A stretch of 12,518 nt of DNA from NCBI GenBank assembly GCA_027600665.1, contig JADGJL010000878.1, positions 1 through 12,518 on the forward strand. The letters run 5' to 3'. The position numbers and the translations under genes were made by a program. Within the stretch, counting starts at the first letter, position 1; each line of letters begins with the position of its first letter. Source of the stretch: Irineochytrium annulatum (lineage: Eukaryota; Chytridiomycota; Chytridiomycetes; Chytridiales; Chytridiaceae). This document shows positions 1-8,198 of this stretch, in pieces. Under the pieces are notes generated by a model that had not been told where the DNA came from, searched no databases, and was given only the letters and a program-made list of their open reading frames with translations.

Positions 1-382
1 AGGGTGGGTCGCGGGGTTGCGCCTTTTTCCACCAAATGCTGACCGCCCGAATTTCACCGACTTCATTGTTTATATTTGTAGTCGAGACGGATGGTCTTAG
101 CGCGCGCGATCGGTGGAAGAAGCTGGACCAGCAGCGGCAAGGGAGCTCTAGTGCACTGCCGAGGCCGCTAGCAAAACCTCCTGCCACGGTCACGGGGTTT
201 GGTGTCGCGGTTGGCGGGATGGGGTCGGAGGACACGGTAAGAGGGGCGGAGGGCGCCGAGATACAGGCCGTGTTGGTGTGCGATGGCGATGGTGCGCTGG
301 ACTGTATAACCGAGAAGGCGGCAGTAGATGGGAGCTTAGGTGGAGGGTCGATCGACACGGTCGCGGGCGATAGTGTTGTGAT
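1..382 (-). CDS. Possible partial coding stretch, Ser/Pro/Thr-rich, unidentified
   Basis: The minus strand is open in one frame from just after a TAA (385-383) to the window edge, about 127 codons with no ATG. The reading is rich in Ser, Pro, Thr and Ala, for example SSAPSPSHTNTA, like a disordered linker. The plus strand of the same DNA also carries a 116-codon frame with an ATG at 36 and a TAG at 384-386, whose product is Gly/Ala/Asp-rich and matches no family I know. Only one of the two is likely real. Codon third positions are GC-rich in both, so they do not decide it. If the minus frame is real, this is an exon of a gene that continues left of the window, and its upstream splice site is not visible to me. 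Confidence 0.2.
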   Translation of the reverse strand, partial: MTTLSPATVSIDPPPKLPSTAAFSVIQSSAPSPSHTNTACISAPSAPLTVSSDPIPPTATPNPVTVAGGFASGLGSALELPCRCWSSFFHRSRALRPSVSTTNINNEVGEIRAVSIWWKKAQPRDPP

Positions 383-1110
383 TTAGAAATATGCACGAGG
401 TATATCCACTTCTTTCTGTTATTCTTGGTTAGATTTAATGCTCATTACAAAACTGAAATACAAAAATGATGAAGAATATGCGTAGATTGTTGCTGATACC
501 AAAGTGGATCGCAAATGATCGAATAGGCAGCGGACGGTTGTTCTTCGGCGGCAGCACTCATAATACAGTAACCAGCTTTTTTGACCCGGTTGCTGAGGTG
601 GACCCCTGCAGGAGAGCCTTACGGTATCTCGGCTTCAAGGCGTGTCGAGCTTAACGAGAGAATGTGCTTAGAACTTCGCATGGCGACCACAATAAGGGAA
701 GGTGCCAATCTCCCCGCCCATACTTTATCGCTCTTGGTGTCCTTCAGAACGCGCCGTCGCGTGTCATCGTATGGTCGGCAGATAAAGCAAATGCGCAATT
801 TGACACTAAAAGTATCGCATTAGTCACTCTCAAAAAAAACCTGGACCCCCGGCGTCTTCTCTCTCTCGAAAGCTTGGGCCGGCTACGTCGAATTTCTCGT
901 AGGCTGTGAGTGTCGTGACCTGTCAGGCTGCCGGGCCTGCCCGCTGTCCGTTCACGAAGACGACTGTTTCAGCATCGATGCCGAAGGCCTTCTCCGAACG
1001 AACCGGTCGAAGCGGACTTGTATTCGCTTCGTGGCCGCTGAGCTCGTGTGGAGTAATGGAAAGGCGGCAGACGGCAACCCGGCACTCGCATGCACAGCGC
1101 AAAGGGAAAG
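383..1110 (-). other. Unresolved region, possible split minus-strand gene
   Basis: No product is recognised here. The best exon-like block is minus-strand 805-623. It is preceded by a branch-like gactaat and an acceptor tacttttag, and followed by a donor-like gtaagg. It reads LRICFICRPYDDTRRRVL and then VLKDTKSDKVWAGRLAP, a basic stretch with a CxxC. Two continuations stay open: via an acceptor at 593, reading AGYCIMSAAAEEQPSAAYS, or via an acceptor near 576 in another frame ending IKSNQE-stop. I cannot choose between them. Upstream, around 1110-900, minus-strand frames contain an ATG at 1110 (MYFPFALCMRVPG) and, in another frame, AFGIDAETVVFVNGQRAGP before a TGA. Open plus-strand frames (466-654, 581-823, 664-909, 906-1142) look like shadows. 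No tRNA or rRNA was seen. Confidence 0.25.
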
Positions 1111-1163
1111 TACATGTTGATGTTGTTATCCCGGTGGCTTGACGCTTGATTACATCTTCTGCG

Positions 1164-2271
1164 ATGGACGTCGTTATCCCTGGCCTCCTGATATCTGATC
1201 TCCGCGCAGCAGAGAACGTGAAGTTACTTGATGCGCATCACATCTCCCATGTCCTCTGCCTGGGCTGGGAGTACGACGCCCACAGGGACATGGTGCACCT
1301 CAAGGGCAACCATGTCATCGAGATCCTGGACGACGAGGACGCGAACCTCCTCGACCATCTGCCCGACTGCATCGCATTCATCTCGGCCGCCATCGACGGC
1401 GGTGGTGTGTGCCTTGTGCACTGCCAGGCTGGCGTGTCGAGGAGCGCAGCCGTCGTGGTGGCGTACATGATGGCGAGGATGGGGATGACGAGGGATGAGG
1501 CGCTGGAGAGGCTCAGGGGCGTAAGGGCGGTCGTGGATCCCAATGCAGGCTTTATGATGCAGCTGGAGATATTTGGCGCGATGGGTTGCAGGGTCGACGG
1601 GGAGAACCACACATATCGGCGTTATGCGCTCGGTCAGATGGCGCTGGAGCAATCAGGTAAACGTTGTTTGTTATGTCGTGGGTTTTTCACGAGCAGCTGA
1701 GTTGCGCTTAAGGGTTGGGACAAATATCAAACTTGCGGCTTGCGCAGGACCCGGCAACCAATGCTCAATTACTTGCACGGAACGGGTGCGGGTTACTTAA
1801 TGGAGTGCCGGCTTTTGATCTGAAGTGCAAGAAGTGCCGGTATGAGATTCTTTTTGACGTGCTCTAATAACGTAAAAGCCGGTTGTTAGTCACAGCGGGG
1901 AATTTAATCGGCCACGACAAGGGTCCCGGCCAAGTTTCCTTCAGCTATCACAAGCGGGATGTTGCAGCGTATGGAAACACCTCTTTGGCAGGCGGATTCA
2001 GCCACGCTGTTTGTTCCTCCTACTTCGTCGAACCGATGGCATGGATGGCAGAGGTCACGAGCGACGGCGTTTCTGGGAAGATCAACTGCCCAAAATGCGA
2101 CGCGAAGCTTGGATCATTCGATTGGTCTGGTAAGCCAAAATACTAAAAATATATGTAGTGCGTTTTCGTCTGAAGTTTAAGTACATAGGGACGCCTTGTT
2201 CCTGCGGCAAATGGATTACACCGGCGTTCTCCTTGCATCGGTCGAAAGTCGATGAGGTTTTGGTGGGATGA
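1164..2271 (+). CDS. YVH1: YVH1/DUSP12-type dual-specificity protein phosphatase
   Basis: Exons are 1164-1656, 1697-1713, 1748-1839, 1879-2129 and 2189-2271 (936 nt, 311 aa), with introns of 40, 34, 39 and 59 nt. Residues 1-160 form the phosphatase domain: the active-site loop HCQAGVSRS has nucleophile C87 and R93, and the probable general acid is D56. From about residue 171 comes the C-terminal zinc-binding domain of this family: CKKC (197-200), then VCSSYFVEPMAWM, CPKCDAKLGSF and PCSCGKWITPAF. The family's best-known role is release of Mrt4 from pre-60S ribosomes, which depends mainly on the zinc domain; catalysis adds signalling roles. The ATG at 1164 begins MDVVIPGLLI, where these proteins normally start; an in-frame TTG at 1146 lies upstream. 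The 39-nt intron carries the branch sequence ctaataac. The stop is 67 bp from the convergent glycosyltransferase stop. Identity is near certain; the 17-nt exon is inferred. Confidence 0.93.
1697..1713 (+). other. 17-nt microexon of the YVH1 gene
   Basis: Exon 1 ends in phase 1 at a gtaaac donor (1657). The conserved zinc-domain exon starts in phase 0 at 1748, after gcgcag. No phase-0 GT donor near the end of exon 1 can join the two directly. A 17-nt block bounded by gagcag on the left and gttggg on the right takes phase 1 to phase 0 and adds residues AELRLR. The flanking introns would be 40 and 34 nt. Confidence 0.65.
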
Positions 2272-2338
2272 ACTTTTTTTGTTGTTCATAGTATTTACTG
2301 TTGCAGTGATTCCGACGCCCCGATGATAAAATCCGGGC
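2272..2338. other. Convergent 3' gap between YVH1 and the glycosyltransferase
   Basis: Only 67 bp separate the two stop codons, so the two 3' UTRs must overlap or be very short. The plus strand holds a T-rich run (aactttttttgttgttc) followed by gataaaat, a possible plus-strand poly(A) element. No further gene fits here. Confidence 0.6.
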
Positions 2339-4931
2339 TCAAAAGAAGAAGGATTGCTGCCCCTTCAGCGTGCGACTTTCGACGATTCCCCTGGAGATTG
2401 ACGAGTGCAGGTTGCCAATGAAACCTAGCGCGTGCACGCACATCTCCTGGTCAACAAGAACTCGCTCGTTCGGATCAGGGGGATAGAGGGGCCAGTCTTC
2501 ATCGAACAGGACGTCGCTTTGGTATATTACTCGTCTCCACCCCATGCTCGCTAGCCCGGTAAACTCATCCCTCTCGGTCTCGTTTGCATTCGTAGCAATA
2601 AATATCGCCATTTTTGACAAATGAGAGCCAAAATATTCGACCAGCCGTCGTCGCAAATGAGACGTCGGGGTGAAGCAGCTGTCGTACAGCGTCGTACCCA
2701 GCGTGGCGTTTTTGATATTTCTGACCAGGTCGTCACACTTAATTTTGTAATCGCCTCTTCGGATGTGAACGGCCACGTATCCCTCACTATCCAGTCTAAG
2801 ACGGCGAAGCGCCGTCTTAGCGGCCATCCCTCTTCGTTCCGTCACACGAAGCCCCTCTGTTATTTGACGGTACAGGGATGACGTGTTGAAGAAGTCGTAG
2901 AAATGCACAAGGGGGTACTCTTGCTGCAGGCCGAAGTCGTAATACCAAAACATCGAACCAAGTGCGAGCACCCTGCTTTGATCTTTACCGTGCAAGGAAA
3001 GCAGCTTGGCGTCCGTGAGCTGATAGTACACGCCAACGTCCCATTCGACATTGTCGTAGCGCAGTTTTAGCGTGCCGCCATAATAATCTCTAAGTTGATC
3101 CTCCGATGTCGAGTCGCCTAAATGATGATATCGCAGGCTGCCAACGGAGCGCCCTCGATTCAACTCCAGAAACACTTCCTGCGTAATGATCCGACAGGGC
3201 AACGACAGGAGCGACTCCAGATCAAAATACGTCTCGAACGGCGTCCACTCGTAGTCATACGCGCTGAACCTCGTCCTCTGATGTTGTGACTTCGACACGC
3301 GATAGCCCAGGTGCGGGAGCACAAGGACGCGATCGAGCATGGATGCCAGCGCGCACGCGGATTTGAAGCCGATAATCTGGTTGCCTAGCTGCTCCCAGGG
3401 CATGAACATAAGGAACTTCGAGTTGGTCGACAACTTGTCGTCGAGGATACGCTGGAAGGTGTGGACGACTTCGGGCACGCTCACGACCGTGTCCTGATTG
3501 CGCCAGTAGTTCTTTGAGTCGATGTTTAACCTGATTGACTTAATAATCATTAAGAATGAGTACACAAACCAGTCAATCGGCAGGGCTTTAATGCGGCTGT
3601 CAGGCATTTCCGTGAATTTGTTTGACTCCACGTGATTCCAATTGAACCTCGTTGCAGAAAGCCGGCTATTCTGCCACTTGACATAGCCAACCCCGGCGAC
3701 AGCGGCCAGGTTTTTAAAAATGTGCTTCTCAAATTTGTAAGGGAACAACTCGAAGAGGTAAGCGCCGGGCTTCAGAAACAGAACATGCGTCAAAGCCGCC
3801 CCGTGCATACTGATAAAGACGTCCGTGTCCGATATGACCTTAATCTGCTCGCCCAGGACCAGCTCGTTAAAGCGATATATGTTCAAGGTTATGGGCAGCC
3901 GCTTCAAAGCGTTGATGAGTTCCAGCTCATTTATCACCAATCTTGTCTGCCCCTCCCTTAGGACGAAGGTCACCTGAGGCTGCTTCCGTCTGATGAGTGC
4001 CATCGGCTGCACTCCACCAAGTAGCCAATGAGGATCAAGCAGGTGGTGAGCCGGGAAATGTGTCGTATCATGCTTCAGTATGTGGGTCTTTAGAGCATCG
4101 CAAAACAGACGGAACGCCCTATTCCGCTGTGTGAATCTCCCGTTTTCGTTGTCCTCCAGGTTTCTTTCAGCGACGAAGACTTCCCGAGTCAACCCGATTA
4201 CTGCGGCGCGGTAAATGCTGTCCTCGATATCATCCAGCCACAGGATCTGATGGGTGGTGACCGACTGAAGAACATGCAGAAACTGAATCGGGCGGGGTTT
4301 CCTGTCCATCAGGACCATCCGGTAGTGTTCGGAGAAAAACAACTTGTACTCGATCAGGGTGTACCTATTGTATTTTCATAAAGCGTTGCAAGAAAGGTCA
4401 GGAGCAATACCATGCGGCAACCCCTGCGTAGATCGTGCGAAAAAGGTTCGACCAGAGCACAGAAAAAAATATCGTCGGCTCAGCGATGTACTTTGCAGTC
4501 GCCTGGAATGAAGCCGGCGGCTCACTCTCATGTATAAAAAGCGGCATCGCCCCATCATGCGTGGATACAGCCAGGCCATTGGTCGTCGCGTCGATGAGCT
4601 CTGGCTGGAACCTAACTTTGCCAGACCCGTACCCGATGCCGGAGACCAGCTCCGATTCCTCCCAGATCCTGGATTGCGACAGATTGACGCCCTGACCGAC
4701 AAAGATGTGCATTTCGCCTTGCATGATGTACAGGTTGGTGATCAGGCAGGTCTTGTCGGTCCACTTGCAGTCGATGCTCGAGAGATGTCGCTGTCTCCTG
4801 TCCGTCAGCACCGCCGGAGCGGCACTTTGCTGTCGCGATCCACCGCGCACGAAAAGCAGTACGAAGGCGACAACAAGACATGCTATCAGTTTTAGTCTGG
4901 AAGGACGTAGGCTGCGGCGCGGTTTGAGCAT
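2339..4931 (-). CDS. Membrane-anchored fusion of GT61-type glycosyltransferase and O-fucosyltransferase-like domain
   Basis: Two exons, 4931-4411 and 4364-2339, are joined in phase 2 over a 46-nt intron with donor gtattg and acceptor aatag (848 aa). After the basic N terminus MLKPRRSLRPSRLK comes a hydrophobic segment (about residues 16-29), the signal anchor of a type II Golgi protein. The middle part (about 50-430) is GT61-like, with the hallmark HGAALTHVLFLKPGAYLFE from residue 361. The C-terminal part resembles GDP-fucose O-fucosyltransferases: PWEQLGNQ (496-503) followed by a basic, hydrophobic nucleotide-sugar helix, VHIRRGDY (about 706-713, the GDP-fucose-binding arginine motif), FIATNANETERDEF (about 762), and DQEMCVHALGFIGNLHSS near the end. 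The expected role is Golgi assembly of a glycan using two donor sugars; acceptor and sugars are unknown. Unspliced, the gene reads as two ORFs. Each domain call is strong; single-protein status depends on the one intron. Confidence 0.85.
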
Positions 4932-5007
4932 GAAGCGAGCTTCGTCAAAGTATATGGTTGACTCTCAAGCCTTCCAGAGACGAAACGCGACATTGCAAGA
5001 CTTTTAA
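4930..5007 (+). other. Possible upstream ORF of INTS7
   Basis: An ATG at 4930 opens a 25-codon frame (MKRASSKYMVDSQAFQ...) ending in TAA at 5005-5007, six bases before the INTS7 ATG and in the same frame. The ATG overlaps the glycosyltransferase start codon on the other strand in a CATG palindrome at 4929-4932. It matters only if INTS7 transcripts start upstream of 4930, inside the neighbouring gene's 5' end. Confidence 0.3.
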
Positions 5008-5013
5008 GAGACG
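4932..5013. promoter_or_regulatory. Divergent promoter interval, glycosyltransferase and INTS7
   Basis: The two start codons point away from each other with 82 bp between them, so both promoters and 5' UTRs must lie here or reach into the partner gene. The sequence contains aagtatatgg and gacttttaagag but no clear TATA box. Assignment rests on gene arrangement alone. Confidence 0.45.
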
Positions 5014-8000
5014 ATGAATGAAGGCTTGCTGGAGCTTCGGAGAGCCTGGTCGTCGGGCGCCCCAAAGGACCGCGAACGGGCCGTGCTGGAACTCACCGGA
5101 GTCTTCAGCGATGTAAACTCCGAAGACCAAATCAACCAGGCGGTCTTGCAGCTGGCGGACTACTGGAGGGAGGGGAGCAACATGTTGCGGCAGGCCATCT
5201 ACAAGCTGTTTAAGGTCACCGGCTGTGATCACCTTGAATCCGTGGACGCGCAGGAATTCGTTTCACGCGTTCGTCAGGTGTTGATCAGCAACGACCCCAT
5301 TGCAAGGGCTCTAACTTTGAGGTTGGATGTTGGCGCGCGAATGTCGAGCTTACTTGACGCGTCGGCAGGCTGTATGGATTGCTCGCGCAGATTGTACACG
5401 ACATTATCGAGGTCCAGCACGCCGTTTTAGTTAGCCTCGACGTTTCGGAGGCTGTGGAGTACTATGCCGCCCTGTTTGCAGTAGATAGCATTGCAATTCA
5501 CACGCGGTCGGCGAGTTTTATTTACCGGATAGCCGAGAAGTTCGAGTCGGTCGCAGACAGTATATATCTTTTATCAAAATATATGCTGATATATTTGCAA
5601 GAGCAAGGAGTGTCGATGTCGTCGAAGTTTGTCCGGATTCTGCGACATTTGGGTCGCGACTTCCCCGCCACAATAAAGGCATAATTCGTCCCGCCGTTAT
5701 CCGCCATTGACAGTCTCCCAACAGGCGCGTTCTGCGGTGGTTAAGTTAGCGCGGATGAATCCGCCTGTAGATTTATTGACGGAGTTACTGGACGCTTCAG
5801 CGCAGTTGGTCCAATATGTTCCGAGTCAAGTGCATGAGGAGGTAACCATTAGCATTTATCAATACCATGTTATTAAGGTTGGTCTAGGTTCTTTTATTGA
5901 ATACTTTTGTGTCGCACCGAAGTGAAACAGTCGTTGCCAAAGCGTTAAAGAGTTATGTAACGGTAACCAGAAACCCGACCCATTTCTCATTCGTAGACTT
6001 CACGGTAGGCGCTGCCAAATTCCACATTGCCCAACTTTTTGCAGAACTTCGTGCACTTTTTGAGCTCGACAGGGTCGAGACGGATCAAAGTTTATTGCCT
6101 TGCCATTATACAAAATTTGATCATCAATCCACTAATTGCGGCCGCCCTCGACGACGAAGGGAATGGCGCAAGTGTTCGTAATGCACTATTGCAAACGGTG
6201 ATGACTTATTTGTCATCGGGAGGGCAGCTCGGCGTCGCGTGCGCCACATGCATTTATAGTTTGCACGTACAAGGCATCAACATTGATGGTTTGAGCGTTT
6301 AGGAGACCAGCTATTAAGCAATTGAAGAACAGGTTGTGTTTGGTTTGATAGCAAGTTTATGTCGAACCGTTGAGAGACTGTCAACACTCGATAAAGCTGA
6401 CTCCTCGAAGTCTTACGTATTTAAATCGCTTGCAGTATTATATCGGTGTCTTCAAAGTGGCCCTGCTGTTGTCATCGGCTTTTTGTCTCAATGTAAGTGT
6501 AGATAAATCCATACACAACATCTTATGCGCTAAGACCAACGTGCGTTCTCGAGGGTTATGAAAGTCTACCTGCAAACTCGAAAGATAGCGCTCTCACCGG
6601 AAGAAATGCTGCAATTACAAATTAAAAACGAACATAAGGTTTTCTCGAAGCTTCAGATTGGTGTAATTGATGGCAGGTCTCCCTACTTGTGTATTGTCTG
6701 TCACTATCAGAGTGGACTCTAGAGGCGACCTTCGCGCAAAGCGCTGTGTTTCAAGCTTTTCTAACGGAAACGGAGAGGCGAAGGTCGGGACGTTGGGGCT
6801 TATATAAAATTGTTTGTGGAGTGAGAATCGTCCCGGAAAGTAATTTACCAACTTAGGCTCTGATGGCCTTGGCAAGTGGTTACGCATCGATGTCTGTCTC
6901 GATTTTAGTTCGGCTTACAACAGTGCGCCCACTCCCGGTCTCCTTCTTTAATCGCTTTAGGAATCTGAGGAAACCGGTCTGTGGATTACTGCCTTACTTC
7001 ATATTGGAACTGGATTTTCCAAGCTGCAAGATGGCTCGTGGAACTTTCAGGAGGCTATATTGTGGCTGCAGCGTGCGAAAATGACCATAAGGGTACCGAG
7101 AGCTGCGCGATCATTTGATAATGAAGGGCTTAGGCACTATCTGCTGGTAGTTTCCAAGCAAAACGTTTCCAGGAGGAGTTTTTAGAACATTGCATTCGGT
7201 TTATTAGGAACGTTGTGGACTGCGGGAGTCAGTTGATATCAGAGACGGCCCCTTTAGCTCTTGACCTGATACACAAGAGATTCGACGAAAGTGCCGCTGG
7301 ATTTGAGGAGCTCGGCCGGCGATATCTTGACATCGACGACAAGAGCGCATGTATTCTGCGGTCGCTGGCCAACTTAGCCGCGACATATGTGTGCTGCGTG
7401 CGCAAAAACACTGATAAGTATGTAGCTATGAATACTATGTATTAACTTCCGATATTTCGGCTAGCGATTCGACTTCCCGCGTAAACATGTCTCTTTTAAG
7501 CGCTCCGCTACTTAAGGAGATAATTTACCGGCTACAAGACGAAAGGGTTACGTTTGAGGTTTGCCAGCCTTATTAACGCCGACGATTAAGCGCATTACCA
7601 GCAATTGAGCTCGAGTTTGAGAAGGGCACTTAGTGCTTGCTTTACAATCCCGCCGTTCTTTTTCAAATCACGTTTAAGTTTCGGTCTTGATGTAAGAATT
7701 AATCCGCCATGGAAGGGCACGAAAATGTTGCAAGGGGGCTCTACCCTCTGCTCAAGGTTGGAAGGGGTTGTTAAGCGCCCAGCGCCTTACGAAGGTAACT
7801 TTACATGAGCAATGTTACTTAGACATCGACCCCAGACACCGTTATCCCAGCGCAAGTTGAAGCGCGCATTGATGTTGTTCGTGTTACTGAGCCCGGGACA
7901 GTTAAGACATCAAACCGCGTACGAAGTTCAATTAGGGACGGTCATTTTGATATTTATTTCTCGGCAAAAATACCCCTGGCGAGCGACGAATCTGCAAACA

Positions 8001-8104
8001 AATATTTCATCGTCATTACCATGGGCACAATGGACGAGAAAGGGCGGCACTTTACCACAGGACCAACTCTTCGTTTGCCTTTCAACATAAGTCAATTAGA
8101 ATAA
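5014..8104 (+). CDS. INTS7: Integrator complex subunit 7
   Basis: Fourteen exons: 5014-5321, 5369-5678, 5725-5841, 5888-5992, 6045-6273, 6319-6492, 6535-6660, 6711-6820, 6857-6922, 6961-7092, 7134-7417, 7465-7558, 7602-7794, 7836-8104 (2517 nt, 838 aa; animal INTS7 is about 960). INTS7 is a helical-repeat scaffold subunit of nuclear Integrator, the RNA polymerase II-bound endonuclease-phosphatase that ends snRNA and prematurely paused transcripts. Conserved blocks run in the animal order: SNDPIARALTLR near the N terminus, RDFPATIK, NPTHFSF, AIEEQVVFGLIASL, RWGLYKIVCG, LQDGSWNFQEAILWLQ, KRFQEEFLEHCIRF, FEELGRRYLDIDDKSA, LEGVVKRPAP, and a beta-rich end with MDEKGRHFTTGPTLRLPF. Introns are 36-52 nt. 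Two appear to use GC donors (5679 and 6274). The ATG at 5014 follows an in-frame TAA. Individual junctions, mainly exons 2/3, 5/6 and 7/8, are less certain than the identity. Confidence 0.87.
5679..5724 (+). other. Putative GC-AG intron (INTS7 intron 2)
   Basis: The left exon ends ACA-ATA-AAG and the next codons would be GCA-TAA. Excising gcataattcg...ccaacag (46 nt) keeps phase 0 and preserves the conserved block RDFPATIK followed by ARSAVVKLAR. A canonical alternative, GT at 5653 to AG at 5713 (61 nt), is also phase-compatible but removes the conserved FPAT residues. Confidence 0.6.
6274..6318 (+). other. Putative GC-AG intron (INTS7 intron 5)
   Basis: Removal of 45 nt starting gcatcaac after CAAG and ending attaag joins in phase 1 to give HVQ-AIEEQVVFGL, matching the animal ALEQDAVFGL block. 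The donor context AAG-GCAT equals that of the other GC-AG intron. A GT donor at 6289 would also fit the phase, but the intron would then be only 30 nt. Confidence 0.55.
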
Positions 8105-8198
8105 TTTTGTGATCTATTTCGTTGTGTCCATAACCAAATACAATGTGCCCAATATCTATCCCCCCGCTGCTTTAAAAAGGAATGACTTTTAAGTGACG
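8105..8198. other. Convergent 3' gap between INTS7 and the SUMO protease
   Basis: Ninety-four bp separate the stop codons of the two opposing genes. The interval is AT-rich with ccataaccaaatacaat and gctttaaaaagg; there is no canonical AATAAA on either strand. It must hold both cleavage sites or be crossed by overlapping transcripts. Confidence 0.55.

Noticed and set aside
1112..1190. A duplicated YVH1 start, since gttgttatcccgg and gtcgttatccctgg occur 50 bp apart
   Set aside because: The match is only about ten bases within otherwise different sequence and is compatible with chance.
1224..1652. Long minus-strand frames of 142 and 124 codons
   Set aside because: They are antisense shadows of the conserved YVH1 phosphatase exon with no family resemblance.
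3632..3961. A 109-codon plus-strand frame inside the glycosyltransferase gene
   Set aside because: It lies wholly opposite a conserved GT61 exon and resembles nothing known.
4435..4895. Overlapping plus-strand frames of 86 and 121 codons opposite glycosyltransferase exon 1
   Set aside because: They are shadows of the exon encoding the signal anchor and the first part of the GT61 domain.
6863..7084. A 73-codon plus-strand frame starting at 6863 as a separate gene
   Set aside because: Its first part is exon 9 of INTS7. The rest runs through an intron and out of frame with the conserved exon 10.
5014..8104. Reading INTS7 as a decayed pseudogene
   Set aside because: The many apparent stops and frame changes disappear once short introns are removed. 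Phases agree at every junction and conserved blocks appear in order to a natural stop.
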